From Candidatus Cloacimonadota bacterium (lineage in GTDB: Bacteria; Cloacimonadota; Cloacimonadia; JGIOTU-2): a stretch of DNA of 32,174 nt. Below the pieces are notes generated by a model. That model had not been told where the DNA came from. It searched no databases and was given only the letters and a program-made list of their open reading frames with translations. Below, piece after piece: positions 1 through 10,900 of this stretch. The DNA is taken from the NCBI GenBank assembly GCA_023129415.1, contig JAGMCF010000146.1:1-32174 (forward strand). Reading direction: 5' to 3'. How positions within the stretch are numbered: position 1 is the stretch's first letter; the number at the start of each line of letters is the position of its first letter. The position numbers and the translations under genes were made by a program.

Positions 1-564
1 TTAGCTAAAGTTGATTTTATCAGGAATTATGCCGGAATAAGACCAAAGTTGATTAGTGGGAAAGATGATAAAACATTTGCTGATTTCGTAATTGAGGAGA
101 ATAAGAAGGTTGACCATCTTATTGACTTGATAGGAATTGAATCTCCTGGACTGACATCTGCACCTGCTATAGCAGATATGGTGATTGATATTATTGGGAA
201 TAAAGAGGATTTAGTTGAAAATAAAGCATTCAATCCTAATAGAGAAGAGCCAATAAGATTTTCTTCCCTACCTCCTGAGGAACAAGCAAGATTGATTGAA
301 GAGAATGAAGAATACGGAATTATGGTCTGTCGCTGCGAAACGGTTACACAGGCAGAGATTATCAAGACAATAGAAAATCCTCTTGGAGTTCGCTCGCTTG
401 ATGCCATTAAGCGACGCTGTCGTTCTATGATGGGAAGATGTCAGGGTGGATTCTGCACCCCCAGAATTGTAGAAATCCTTATGGATAGATATGGTAAAAA
501 ACCAGATGAAATCTATAAAAATAATAAAAATTCTAATCTTTTTTATGGATTGATAAAGGATTGA
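1..564 (+). CDS. FAD-dependent oxidoreductase, GlpA/LhgO-like, with C-terminal BFD-like [2Fe-2S] domain (5' truncated by window edge)
   Basis: Frame 1 is open from base 1 (LAKVDFIRNYAGIRPKLISGKDD...); GIRPKL motif typical of DAO-fold oxidoreductases; cysteine-rich 'MVCRCETVTQAEI...RRCRSMMGRCQGGFC' matches a BFD-like domain. Confidence 0.85.
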   Translation, partial: LAKVDFIRNYAGIRPKLISGKDDKTFADFVIEENKKVDHLIDLIGIESPGLTSAPAIADMVIDIIGNKEDLVENKAFNPNREEPIRFSSLPPEEQARLIEENEEYGIMVCRCETVTQAEIIKTIENPLGVRSLDAIKRRCRSMMGRCQGGFCTPRIVEILMDRYGKKPDEIYKNNKNSNLFYGLIKD

Positions 565-570
565 GTTATC
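545..570 (+). repeat. 26-bp direct repeat DR1, copy 1 (covers glpA-like stop codon)
   Basis: atggattgataaaggattgagttatc, identical to 741-766; flanking bases differ on both sides. Confidence 0.95.
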
Positions 571-740
571 CAGTATGTTTTATAGCCACTAAGACACCAA
601 TCCCGCTTTGTGGGATCCCGAAAATCGGGAGACACAAAGAATAAAATTAGTATTATTCTAAAAATATTAGTGCCTTTCCGCCTGAGGTGGATCTGCCTCT
701 GGCATGATGTGTCCCCGCGTAAAACGGGGATTGTGGCAAA
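571..740. mobile_element. Non-coding 170-bp insertion between DR1 copies; contains several short hairpins
   Basis: Bounded by exact 26-bp repeats; contains tcccgctttgtggga, tcccgaaaatcggga, ccccgcgtaaaacgggg and partly inverted ends (tagccac...gtggcaaa). Confidence 0.6.
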
Positions 741-766
741 ATGGATTGATAAAGGATTGAGTTATC
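741..766 (+). repeat. 26-bp direct repeat DR1, copy 2
   Basis: Identical to 545-570. Confidence 0.95.
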
Positions 767-850
767 TGATGATAATTATTTGGAGTCCCGACCTGTCGGG
801 ATCTATGCCCTGATATATCTAAGCACTCCAAAAGTATAGTGAGGTGACAG

Positions 851-2098
851 ATGATACGAAAGAAGATAGATGTTGTAGTAATCGGAGCTGGACCAGCCGG
901 GCTTGCAGCTGCAGTATCTGCAAAAAGAAATGGTATAGATAATGTGATGCTTTTGGAACGAAACGAATTTTTAGGTGGTATTCTTTTACAATGTATCCAC
1001 GATGGTTTTGGTCTTCATTTATATGACCAGATGCTTGCTGGTCCGCAGTATGCAGAAAGGTTGATTGAAGATCTGGAAAAAGAGGATGTTCCTTACCTAT
1101 TAAATAGTATGGTAATAAATATTGATAAAAATAAGTTGATTACTGTATCAAATATAAAGAGTTTAATTCAGATAGAAGCAAAGACAATTATTTTAGCAAT
1201 GGGCTGTCGGGAGCGTACTCGCGGAGCTATTGAGATTCCAGGATTTAGACCCGCAGGTATTTTCACTGCTGGTGTAGCTCAAAACTATATGAATCTTAAA
1301 AATCTCAAACCTGGTAAAGAAGTGGTCATTTTAGGTTCTGGTGATGTTGGAATGATAATGGCTCGGCATGTGGCTCTGGAAGAAGGGATGCATCCTGCTT
1401 GTGTGCTGGAAATAATGCCATTTATAGGTGGATTGACCAGAAATAAAGTCCAATGTCTTGATGATTACAATATTCCATTACATTTGTCAACTACTGTTAC
1501 TGATATTAAAGGTAAGTATAGATTAGAAGGTATAGCCACCAGTAAAGTAGATGAGAATTTTATACCTATCAAAGGAACAGAACAGGATATTGCTTGTGAT
1601 ACACTGTTCTTATCAGTAGGATTGATACCCGAGAATGAACTTTCAAAAAAATCTGGTGTTATCTTATCAAGAGGGACAAGGGGAGCAGCAATAGATAATA
1701 ATTATGAGACAAATATGCCTGGGATTTTCTCTGCTGGAAATGTCCTGCATATTCATGATGTTGCTGATTATGCTTCTCTTGAGGGCTATTATGTTGGAGA
1801 GAAAGCAGCAGAATATGTAAAAACAGGTTGGGACTATCCAAAAAGATTTCCTGTCCAAGTTGGTGAAGGAATTATGTATCTGCTTCCACAATACTTACGA
1901 GAAGACTGCAGAGAAACCGAACTGAAATTCCGTGTGAAAAAACCTTATGAAAATGTAAGAATTTTTATAAAAAATGGTGATGAAATACTGTATAAAAAGA
2001 AATTCACAACAATTCTTGCTTCTGAAATGCAGATTGTAAAAGTAAAGTCAGATAAGCCAATGAGTGATGTTAAAATATATGTAGAAAGGCTAAATTAA
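851..2098 (+). CDS. NAD(P)/FAD-dependent oxidoreductase (GlpB-like subunit)
   Basis: N-terminal GxGxxG Rossmann motif (VVVIGAGPAGLAAAVSA), second nucleotide motif VVILGSGDVGMIMA, SAGN motif; adjacent to GlpA-like and DUF1667 genes. Confidence 0.88.
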   Translation: MIRKKIDVVVIGAGPAGLAAAVSAKRNGIDNVMLLERNEFLGGILLQCIHDGFGLHLYDQMLAGPQYAERLIEDLEKEDVPYLLNSMVINIDKNKLITVSNIKSLIQIEAKTIILAMGCRERTRGAIEIPGFRPAGIFTAGVAQNYMNLKNLKPGKEVVILGSGDVGMIMARHVALEEGMHPACVLEIMPFIGGLTRNKVQCLDDYNIPLHLSTTVTDIKGKYRLEGIATSKVDENFIPIKGTEQDIACDTLFLSVGLIPENELSKKSGVILSRGTRGAAIDNNYETNMPGIFSAGNVLHIHDVADYASLEGYYVGEKAAEYVKTGWDYPKRFPVQVGEGIMYLLPQYLREDCRETELKFRVKKPYENVRIFIKNGDEILYKKKFTTILASEMQIVKVKSDKPMSDVKIYVERLN

Positions 2099-2109
2099 GG
2101 TAACTAAAT

Positions 2110-2481
2110 ATGGCTGAATATAGAAAAGTTACTTGCATACTCTGTCCAAATGCCTGTCAATTGGGTGTGCATTTTGATAAGGATAAAAGGGAGATTACTG
2201 ACCTGGAAAATTCTCGCTGCAAGCGTGGTATAAAATATGCAATGGAAGAGATATTTGACCCCAAACGCTCTGTTATGACTGTTGTGCCTATTGAATCTAA
2301 ATCTTGGAAAGTGACCAGTGTTCTCACTGCTGAGCCAATTCCTAAGAATAAAATTTTTGATGTTTATGATGAGGTTAAAAAAGTGAGACTAAAAGCACCA
2401 GTAAAAAGAGGTGATGTGCTTATCTCTAATGTCTGTAATTTAGGAGTAGATATTATTATTACCAGAACTGTGAGGGAATAA
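2110..2481 (+). CDS. DUF1667 domain protein
   Basis: CILCPNACQL...CKRG cysteine pattern and 'VPIESKSWKVTSVLTAEPIPKNKIFDV...GDVLISNVCNLGVDIIITR', characteristic of DUF1667 in GlpA-GlpB operons. Confidence 0.88.
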   Translation: MAEYRKVTCILCPNACQLGVHFDKDKREITDLENSRCKRGIKYAMEEIFDPKRSVMTVVPIESKSWKVTSVLTAEPIPKNKIFDVYDEVKKVRLKAPVKRGDVLISNVCNLGVDIIITRTVRE

Positions 2482-2491
2482 GTAAACAGGA
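2466..2491 (+). repeat. 26-bp direct repeat DR2, copy 1 (covers DUF1667 stop codon)
   Basis: aactgtgagggaataagtaaacagga, identical to 4203-4228. Confidence 0.95.
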
Positions 2492-2548
2492 GTGTATGTT
2501 TCGAGCCCTTTGAATCGACTCGTAAGGCTTGCCTTAACGAAGCTATGA

Positions 2549-2576
2549 CCTGCCCGCCAAAGCTTTGCAGGCGGGC
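2549..2576. repeat. GC-rich hairpin cctgcccgccaaagctttgcaggcgggc
   Basis: Self-complementary; same CCTGCCCGCC/GGCGGGC motif recurs at ~16645-16804. Confidence 0.75.
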
Positions 2577-2730
2577 GAAGCAAGGAACGACGAGTCTATT
2601 GAAATATAAAACTATTAGTTCTAAACTATCTTAATTTTACGAATAGGTCATAAAAAAGAAGTTTACATCAATAAGTAGAATGTTATGTTCAATTCCCTTG
2701 AGAACTACTTATATTGATTTATGAACAACT

Positions 2731-2755
2731 CGAGTCGATAAGAAGTATCGACTCG
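2731..2755. terminator. Perfect 10-bp stem-loop downstream of the minus-strand lipoprotein gene (possible terminator/processing hairpin)
   Basis: cgagtcgata-agaag-tatcgactcg. Confidence 0.5.
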
Positions 2756-2790
2756 AAGTGTATTGGTAAAATTATCCTTTCCCTGTAGTA

Positions 2791-3960
2791 TTAGTCATAA
2801 TTGACATGATGAGTACCAAAAAGGTACATGATTACAAGTGGTGTATTGCAAACACCGATAACACTTCTATTGAGGTGCCAGGAATCAGAAATATCTGAGC
2901 CTGCAAAAACATAAACTTCAGAAACAAAAGGTTCGAAAGCAATTTTCATGGTTTGAATTAAAATATGGTTTTTTGCAGCAGAACTACTTCCCTGTTTATG
3001 ATTTACATAAATAGAGAGGTTTTTGGTGTTAGTACAATAAGCAACGGATAAGGCAAAACCTCCAAAATGCTGGTGAAAATTATCCATTGCCTCGAACATA
3101 CTTTCCAAAGTATTGAATCCCAATTTTTTAAAGAAACATTCTAAAACAGTGTCCAAAATCTCTAATTTATCTTTTAAACATAGGTATCCAATTGATTCAT
3201 CTCCTATATTTATATTGAAATCATATATTCTGGTTGTACAACGGACCCATTCCCATGGAAAATAAATAGTTTGAGTATATACAGGAAGAATACTTCCCGG
3301 ACCTTTATGTCCGAAAATATAATAACCTCCACCATCTTTATGAAGATAACAATTGCCAATAGGTCGAAATATACCATCGGTGATATTGGAAATCAGAAAA
3401 GAGGAAATACTCGCTACAACATCACAAAAAGAAAACTTACCGTAATTTGCTTTATCTCCTTTTAAAGATACGATTTTATTTGCATAAATTGTATAAGTTT
3501 CATCCTCTAATTGCGGATAATATTCGTATGCATAATACATCCCATCACCTTCAAGATTACCATATTCGTTGATTATCAAGTTCATTGTTGTGAATTTATG
3601 CATACTATCGACGAGTATCTCCATATTTATTGGACCCTGTGGATGGACATATAAATCCAGTATTAAATTCTGATCGGATTTTGTTCCGGTTATTTTCCAT
3701 GTTTTACAATTACCGATAACATTTCCTTCTCCATCTTCATACAGGTAAACATCATCGTATGTTGCGCTGTATTCCGGGAAATCCGTTCCACGTTTTCCCT
3801 TTAATAAAGTGGTATCCTGGAAACTGTTTTCCGGCACAAGTGTGAATGCATATCTGCCGTTTATACTGGAACTATCTGGACAACATACATATTCAGTTGT
3901 TTTTTCACATGATGCAAATGCGACGAGAATTAAAAGCAATAGTATTCTGAATGTTTTCAT
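2791..3960 (-). CDS. Hypothetical lipoprotein
   Basis: The 410-aa ORF's internal start at 3960 gives MKTFRILLLLILVAFASCEKTTEY, a lipobox signal peptide; no recognised domain. Confidence 0.75.
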   Translation of the reverse strand: MKTFRILLLLILVAFASCEKTTEYVCCPDSSSINGRYAFTLVPENSFQDTTLLKGKRGTDFPEYSATYDDVYLYEDGEGNVIGNCKTWKITGTKSDQNLILDLYVHPQGPINMEILVDSMHKFTTMNLIINEYGNLEGDGMYYAYEYYPQLEDETYTIYANKIVSLKGDKANYGKFSFCDVVASISSFLISNITDGIFRPIGNCYLHKDGGGYYIFGHKGPGSILPVYTQTIYFPWEWVRCTTRIYDFNINIGDESIGYLCLKDKLEILDTVLECFFKKLGFNTLESMFEAMDNFHQHFGGFALSVAYCTNTKNLSIYVNHKQGSSSAAKNHILIQTMKIAFEPFVSEVYVFAGSDISDSWHLNRSVIGVCNTPLVIMYLFGTHHVNYD

Positions 3961-4202
3961 ATAAATGTTACTTTTCATCGCAATTTTTACAATCAAGTCT
4001 TGATTTTTCATATTATCCTCCAAATATTTTTATTATGAATTCTAGACAATTACTTATTTATTCTACAATCTATATCCGTCAAGTTTTTTTAAAAATTTTT
4101 CTGCTGCTTATACTATAGTCTAATAAAAGCAAATTGTACAAGAAGTGTCTTCCCTTGTTCTTCCCCAAAATAATCTAATGGATACTCTGTATTTGAATGG
4201 CA

Positions 4203-4228
4203 AACTGTGAGGGAATAAGTAAACAGGA
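4203..4228 (+). repeat. 26-bp direct repeat DR2, copy 2
   Basis: Identical to 2466-2491; includes the orphan gene tail act gtg agg gaa taa. Confidence 0.95.
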
Positions 4229-4536
4229 CTCCAAGGATAATAGAACCATAGTTCAAGAGAAAACCACTATAATATCTTAAACGAATATAATTTATTACTT
4301 GCACTAACGATCCAGATTTTGGTATAAAACTTTATTTTTTATTGACACAAAACTTTATAAACTATTTATGTTTTACAAAGATTAGCATTATAATCATTTT
4401 ATGCCTTCATGTTTTCTAATCCTATATTGAGCAATCTATCATCTACTCGTTATGAAGCCCCGTTTCGTAACGCAATAGTATGAAAAGCACCGGCTTCATC
4501 TGAAATCTGTGAAATAGGATTTCTTCTATTATTGCG

Positions 4537-5020
4537 TTCCCATCCGCCAACTGGGGGATTGGAAACATGGCTTTCTTGAAAGGATATGATAATTATGCTT
4601 ATTAATTGTGAATAATAAAAATTGATAATACTGTGAAGAATAGAAACATAGAAACATTAACCATCGATTTCAATCGATGGTTTCCAAACTACTCTTTCAT
4701 TGACTTAAGTCGGTTAATAATGGTTCTTTTCTATCATTTGATAATGTTACCGAATAAATTCGAATGTCTTGTGTGTTTTTTCCCATCCGATAAATCGGAT
4801 GGTTAATATTTGTATTTCAAACAAATTAATTGTTTGCATAAATAAAGTGAGAAATGATAATTGAGTTTACTCTAAAAAGGTCAAAATTAAAACATGTTAG
4901 AAAATCTTTCAAATATTTGGAAACCGATGAATCGGTTGGGAATTTCTATCTTCTTATTAACACCCAACTTAAGTTGGGTGTTAATGAAACCCCAACCTGC
5001 CCATAACCGTTTTAACGGTT
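4537..5020. repeat. Cluster of short palindromes with differing stems
   Basis: ccatccgccaactgggggatt (4541), aaccatcgatttcaatcgatggtt (4659-4682), gacttaagtc (4702-4711), ccatccgataaatcggatgg (4783-4802), aaccgatgaatcggtt (4922-4937), ttaacacccaacttaagttgggtgttaa (4957-4984, perfect), aaccgttttaacggtt (5005-5020). Confidence 0.85.
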
Positions 5021-5066
5021 TATAAAAACATAAATATGACTTTTTATAGTGGACTCATAATTAATA

Positions 5067-7835
5067 ATGGATAAAGATATAGCAAAACAACAAATCGCCA
5101 AACTGATTGATAAATACAAACGACTTTTAGAAGCTGGTAAAGTCAAGACTTATAACGAAGCTCAAACTCGTAATGAATTTATTGAGCCTTTTTTTCAGTT
5201 TCTGGGCTGGGATATGCGAAACCTTGAATACGAAAACGAGGTAACCACTGAAGAAAATGTTTCAAAGGGAAGAGTGGACCTTGCCTTTAAAATTAACAAC
5301 ATTCCAGTAATGTTTTTAGAAGCAAAGGCTTTAAAGGTTGATCTTGATGAATGGAAATGGGCAGAACAAGCCATCAATTATAGTTGGAACAAAAGTGTAA
5401 CATGGGCAGTGCTTACAGACTTTGAGGGTATCAAGATTTTCAATGCGGAGATACCACCCCAAGGACTTTCTGATAACCTTTTTTTTGAACTTTCCTGGCA
5501 AAATTATTTAGATAGATTTGACCAACTCTGGCTTTTATCAAAAGAAAGTTTTGAGCAAGGATTGCTCTCCAAAGAAGCGGAAAAATGGGGCAAACTCATA
5601 AAAAGAAAGCAAGTTGGTCAAAAACTTTTTGAAGATTTAACGAATTGGCGTGGATGCCTTACCAGACAGTTTAAAAAGAAAAATGAACTTACAGAAGAAG
5701 AATTAGACGAGGGTGTGCAGAGAATCATAGACCGATTAATTTTTATCCGAACTGCCGAAGACCGAAACATAGAACCAAATATTTTGCTTTCTCTTCTAAG
5801 AGGTTGGAAAGGTTCTAAAAAGAAGAAAAGCCTATACAAACAACTTGTAAAAGTCTTCCGCAAATTTGATGGCGGTTACAACTCAAAGCTGTTCGCTCCC
5901 CATTACAGTGAAAAGTGGGAGGCAGATGACAAAGTGTTTGTTGATATTATTCAAGGACTATACAAAACAAAAGATGGCTACCGTTATGATTTTTCAGCTA
6001 TCTCTGCTGATGTGTTGGGTGGCATTTACGAACAGTATTTAGGTTATGTGCTGAAAAAAGTAAGGAAAAAATCAGCTGCAGAGGCAAAGCGAGCAAAACG
6101 AAAATCTCAAGGGATTTTTTACACTCCAAAATATATTGTGGATTTCATCGTTACGCAAACACTGGGTAAAGTTTTACGAAAAACAAAGAAAAAAGACATT
6201 CCGAAAATCAAGGTGCTTGACCCTGCTTGTGGTTCTGGCTCTTTTTTGATTGCTGCTTATGATAAAATTCTGGAAACATTAGAAAAACAAAATCCACAGA
6301 TTAGTTTGTTTACCAAGTTTGATATTTTGAAGGACAATATCTATGGAGTTGACTTAGACGAGCAGGCAGTAGAAATTGCCCAACTTAATTTGCTTTTAAA
6401 AGTCCTTACTCAAAGGGCAAAATTACCAACCTTGCAGCACAATATCCGTATGGGAAACTCTCTGGTATCTGGCAATGCTGAAAGTCTTGAGCCGCATTTT
6501 GGCAATAAATGGCAGAAGCAAAAGCCGTTTAATTGGAATGAGGAATTTAAAGAGGTATTTTTACATACCAAAGTTTCAACAAAAGCAGATGAGCAAGGTG
6601 GCTTTGATGTGGTTATAGGGAATCCGCCATATATTAGGCAAGAATCAATAAAAGAATTAAAACCATATTTTGAAAAAGAATTCACAAATGTTTATTCAGG
6701 TGTTGCTGATCTGTATGTATATTTTTTTGAAAGAGGTATGCAACTTTTGAAAGATAAAGGGTATTTTGGTTTTATTGTTTCAAATAAATTTATTCGCTCT
6801 GGATATGGAAAAAATTTGCGAAAATGTATTCAGGGTAACTTTAAAATTATTCATGTGATCGATAAATTTGAAGAAAAGGTTTTTGTTGAAGCAGCAGTTG
6901 ATCCTTGTATTATTATCTTACAGAAAAATAAACCGAGAAAACATCATCAGATTACATATAATTATAATACCAAAGTTCTGCAAAGTTCTCTTTCTGAAAA
7001 AGGTTGGACATTCGCTGATAGAAAAGTTTTGGAATTGAAGAGGAAGATAGAAAATAAAGGGAAAAAATTGCAGAATTGGGAAGGAGTAGAAATTTATTTT
7101 GGTATCAAATCAGGATTAAACAAGGCTTTCATTATTGATGAAGAAAAAAGAAATGAACTTATCAATCAGGATGAAAGGTCAGCAGAAATTATTAAGCCAC
7201 TTATTAGAGGTCGGGATGTGGGGAGATACAGAATAGAATGGAAGAAAATATATATTATTTTAGCAAAGATTGGAATCGATATATCCCAATATCCTGCAAT
7301 TTATAAGTATCTTTATTTTTACAAGAATCGTTTAACAAAGCGGACAGATTACAAGTCAGTTTTAATGAAGTGGTATAATTTAAGATCATGTACTTATTAT
7401 GATGAGTTTGAAAAGCCTAAAATTATCTATCCAGATATTTCAGAAACAGGTGGATTTTATTGGGATGAAGAGGGTTATTATTTTAATAATACTGTGTATA
7501 TGATTGCTGGGAAAGTAAAAAAGTCTTGGATTGCTATTTTAAATTCCAAATTAATGTCTTGGTATTATAAGCAAATTGCTTCTGGTCTTGGAATTAAAGG
7601 AGTCCGTTATTTTGCACAATTTATGAAAGAACTTCCTATTCCAGAAAACACAGGTCAATTTGAGAAATTTGCTCAGCAAATGCTTGATCTCAATAAAGAG
7701 TTCCAAGCAACTTCAGAAAATACAGATAAGTGGAATCAGTTAAAAGAAAAAATAGAAAGGCTTGACCAGAAAATTGACCAAGAAATTTATAAACTGTACG
7801 GACTCACCAGAGAAGAAATTAAAGTTATTGAGTAG
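5067..7835 (+). CDS. Type IIG-like restriction-modification enzyme (N-terminal nuclease + N6-adenine methyltransferase + TaqI_C-like region)
   Basis: Nuclease-like 'GRVDLAFKINNIPVMFLEAKALK'; MTase motif I 'VLDPACGSGSFLIAAY'; motif IV 'VIGNPPYIRQE'; 'IKPLIRGRDVGRYRI...' as in TaqI_C-type specificity domains. Confidence 0.92.
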   Translation: MDKDIAKQQIAKLIDKYKRLLEAGKVKTYNEAQTRNEFIEPFFQFLGWDMRNLEYENEVTTEENVSKGRVDLAFKINNIPVMFLEAKALKVDLDEWKWAEQAINYSWNKSVTWAVLTDFEGIKIFNAEIPPQGLSDNLFFELSWQNYLDRFDQLWLLSKESFEQGLLSKEAEKWGKLIKRKQVGQKLFEDLTNWRGCLTRQFKKKNELTEEELDEGVQRIIDRLIFIRTAEDRNIEPNILLSLLRGWKGSKKKKSLYKQLVKVFRKFDGGYNSKLFAPHYSEKWEADDKVFVDIIQGLYKTKDGYRYDFSAISADVLGGIYEQYLGYVLKKVRKKSAAEAKRAKRKSQGIFYTPKYIVDFIVTQTLGKVLRKTKKKDIPKIKVLDPACGSGSFLIAAYDKILETLEKQNPQISLFTKFDILKDNIYGVDLDEQAVEIAQLNLLLKVLTQRAKLPTLQHNIRMGNSLVSGNAESLEPHFGNKWQKQKPFNWNEEFKEVFLHTKVSTKADEQGGFDVVIGNPPYIRQESIKELKPYFEKEFTNVYSGVADLYVYFFERGMQLLKDKGYFGFIVSNKFIRSGYGKNLRKCIQGNFKIIHVIDKFEEKVFVEAAVDPCIIILQKNKPRKHHQITYNYNTKVLQSSLSEKGWTFADRKVLELKRKIENKGKKLQNWEGVEIYFGIKSGLNKAFIIDEEKRNELINQDERSAEIIKPLIRGRDVGRYRIEWKKIYIILAKIGIDISQYPAIYKYLYFYKNRLTKRTDYKSVLMKWYNLRSCTYYDEFEKPKIIYPDISETGGFYWDEEGYYFNNTVYMIAGKVKKSWIAILNSKLMSWYYKQIASGLGIKGVRYFAQFMKELPIPENTGQFEKFAQQMLDLNKEFQATSENTDKWNQLKEKIERLDQKIDQEIYKLYGLTREEIKVIE

Positions 7836-7940
7836 TAAAAATTATGATTATGATGGATTGTGAGATACAGTATAATTATAGTAAGTTAGCTCATGAAAAT
7901 AAGCTTCATTTATATTCAAATCAAAAGCTAAAAAGATAAA

Positions 7941-10900
7941 ATGTTAAACGAAGAAGAAGTAAAAAACAAAATTATTATTCCCTGGTTGAAAAAGGATCTT
8001 AGATTTGATGAACATAGTTTAGAGTTTGAAAAATCGTTTAAAATTCATGCAGGTCGAGGAATTTATAAAATAGTAGGTAATAAAGAGAAATTTACAACAA
8101 AAGAAAATATAAGACCTAGATTAGATATTTTAGTAAAAGAAAATAAAGAACACGGAAAAAATCTTTTTGTTATTGAAGTAAAAAGAGAAGGTCACAAAAT
8201 AACTGCCGATGACCGTGAACAAGCAATATCATATGCTCGTTTAACTGATAATATCACACCATTTTCTATAGTAACAAATGGAAAAGACTTTCAGCTTTTT
8301 GATACTATAACCAAAGAAGAGATTAAACCCGATAGCAATTTTGCTCATACTGCAAATTTTGAAGTATCATTAGACAATAAGATATACTGCGAAGCCCTAA
8401 GTTATTTTATTGGATATTCTGAAAATAATTTATCACAATTTTGCAAAAATGAATATGATTTAAATGTCAAAAATCTGAAAGCAATTAAAAAGGAAGATAA
8501 CAAATCTTATTTAGCTGAAGTTTATGAACCCAGCCAGAAGCTTACAAAGATATTTGATAACTTTTTAAAAAGCGATAAAAAAACCTTCGCATTAGTTGGA
8601 AATTCGGGAATGGGAAAAACATGTTGGATTTGTAATACCGCAGAAAATTATATCTCAAAGAAATATCTTGTCTTGTTTTATCGATTTAAGGATATTGAAA
8701 ATGGAATTTTTGAAACAATTGTAAATGACCTAAACTGGTCGGATGATATTTCACCAATATTATCACCACAAGAAGGGATGAAAAGGTTTTTCAAAATTTT
8801 CAAAGATAAAGAAGTTCTGTTTTTTCTTGATGGTCTGGATGAAAAAAATTCTGCAGAGGGTAATAGGATACTGGAAAAATTCTTTAAATATTCACACAAT
8901 AAAAATATAAAATTAATTGTTACTTGCAAAGGATTTTACTGGGATAAATTCTTATTAGATGGAAAAACCCCAACCAGACTTTCAGATGAATTATTTACTA
9001 TTAAAGGTGAAGAAGATAAAAAGGGATTTCTATTAAATGAATTAGAAAAAGAACAATTTCAAAAGTTATTAGATAAATATAGAAAGGTTTATAAATACAA
9101 TGGTTTAATTGAACCAAAACTATTGCAAGAATTCAAGAGAAATCCCTATCTTTTACGAATCACTTTTGAGTATGCATCTCAAAATAATGTAAAGTCCTTA
9201 AATTTTTCAGTAAAAAAATTGTTTCTTTTATATTATGAAAAACTTCTACAACCAATTGAAAATTATGATTTTAAAAAGAATATTTTAAATAAAATAGCTA
9301 AAATTTTTTATGATCAAAACCAAGATTTAATCAATGTTGATTTAGTCTTTAATGAAATAAATCAAGAAATACCAGAAGAATTTTTCAAATGGAATATTCT
9401 AACAAGAAGAACAAATGAAAAATCTAAAACTTTAATAGAATTTTATTTTAGTAAATTAAGAGATTTTATAATTGCTTTTAAAGTATTAAAATTAGATTCA
9501 AAGGATAAAGAATACTTTGAAAATTTCAAGATAGAAAATAAAACAAATGTTCAACTTGAAGTTATAAATTCTTATTACTTAGTTGCTGACGAGAAACATA
9601 AACGTATGCTTGATAAAAAAGTATATTACAAAGCATATAATTTTTTAACAAATCGAGAAAAAATCATTAATGAACATTTCTCTACTTTCAAGAAAGCATT
9701 TAATCCTTTCACTAATAAAGAAGTAGGGATTTATTGTGATGTGGACTTAATTAATGATAGAATTAAATCTTATGCTTTTAGAGAAATTGAGGATGATGAT
9801 GAAAAGGTATTGTTAAATCCTTCTTCCAGTCATGGAGATTTTGGTTATTTTGCAAAGAATTATAATTTCTCATCTATGAGCTACACTTACGATTTAGAAA
9901 AAAAGGATATTTGGGAAGATATTGAAAAAGAACTTTTTGGAATTATAGAAGGACTTCAAGCACAACGATTTGATAGAAGGTTTGATTTAAGTAAGAACAA
10001 ATACAAATTACAAGAAAGAATCCTTTCATTAATCACTAAAAGCTATAAAGATTATTTTAACATAAAGAATATTAGACCCTGTTCTGAGTATTTGCCCATC
10101 AAAATAAAAGATATAAAAAGAGCAGTTTATGAGAAAATTATAGCTGAAAAACTAATGAATGAATATTTAAAAATCAACAAGAATGACCATCCTTTAGAAT
10201 TAAGTTTTTGGGACATACGAAAAGCTATAAAAGAAGGAACAATTTATGAAGTATTTGAAAATTTAGATATTAATCTTGAATCAGAAATCAAAAGAATTAG
10301 TAACAATCCTGATTTGCTAAAAAAATACTTAAAAGATATTAATAATGAAGATTCAACAATTCTTGAAGATATAAATAGTTTAGGAAAATTAGGAATTCAA
10401 AAAATAGATAATACTGTCTTTCCAGATTGGAATGCAAAAAACTATAATAAAAGATTCTTATTTGATTATTTGGATAAATCTGATTTAAAGCAAAATATTG
10501 AAAATCTTTATAAAATATATCTTGATGAATACAAAATTTTTATTGAGCATAATTTCTTATCAATTTGCCAGGACTTTCCATTTTATTCATCACTTCCTTT
10601 AAAAGTTCAAATCATTGTTGATTTTGAGAAACTAGATCGTAACAATGCAACAGTAATAACATATAAAAATAACGAAAATGATAATAATTCAGTTGAAATT
10701 ATAAACGCAAAGGGCATTCCAAGAGAAGAAAAAAGTTCACCCTTCAGTTATGAAAATGTTAAACACAGTCCTAATTTCATTGATTACTGTACATACGGGA
10801 GTTTAGGAGGGTTGTTTAATAAATATAAAAATGATGTTCTTTCCCCTGATATTCCATGGCATATGGATATTTTGCAAAGATTTATCTATGGTCATTTAAA

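Larger units (their letters stand above)
2492..4202. mobile_element. 1.7-kb insertion between DR2 copies carrying a lipoprotein gene
   Basis: Bounded by exact 26-bp direct repeats; begins nngtatgttt and ends tggca, like the smaller insertion at 571-740. Confidence 0.55.

Noticed and set aside
610-813. ORF of 67 aa between the glpA-like and glpB-like genes
   Set aside because: Runs through hairpin repeats and the DR1 insertion; translation has no domain-like character.
2640-2760. attC-like folding (catcaataagtag...ctacttatattgat) downstream of the lipoprotein
   Set aside because: Only short imperfect pairing; no GTT/AAC terminal boxes matching another cassette end.
4660-5020. CRISPR array
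   Set aside because: Palindromes differ from each other, spacing is irregular, and there is no constant repeat with unique spacers or adjacent cas genes.
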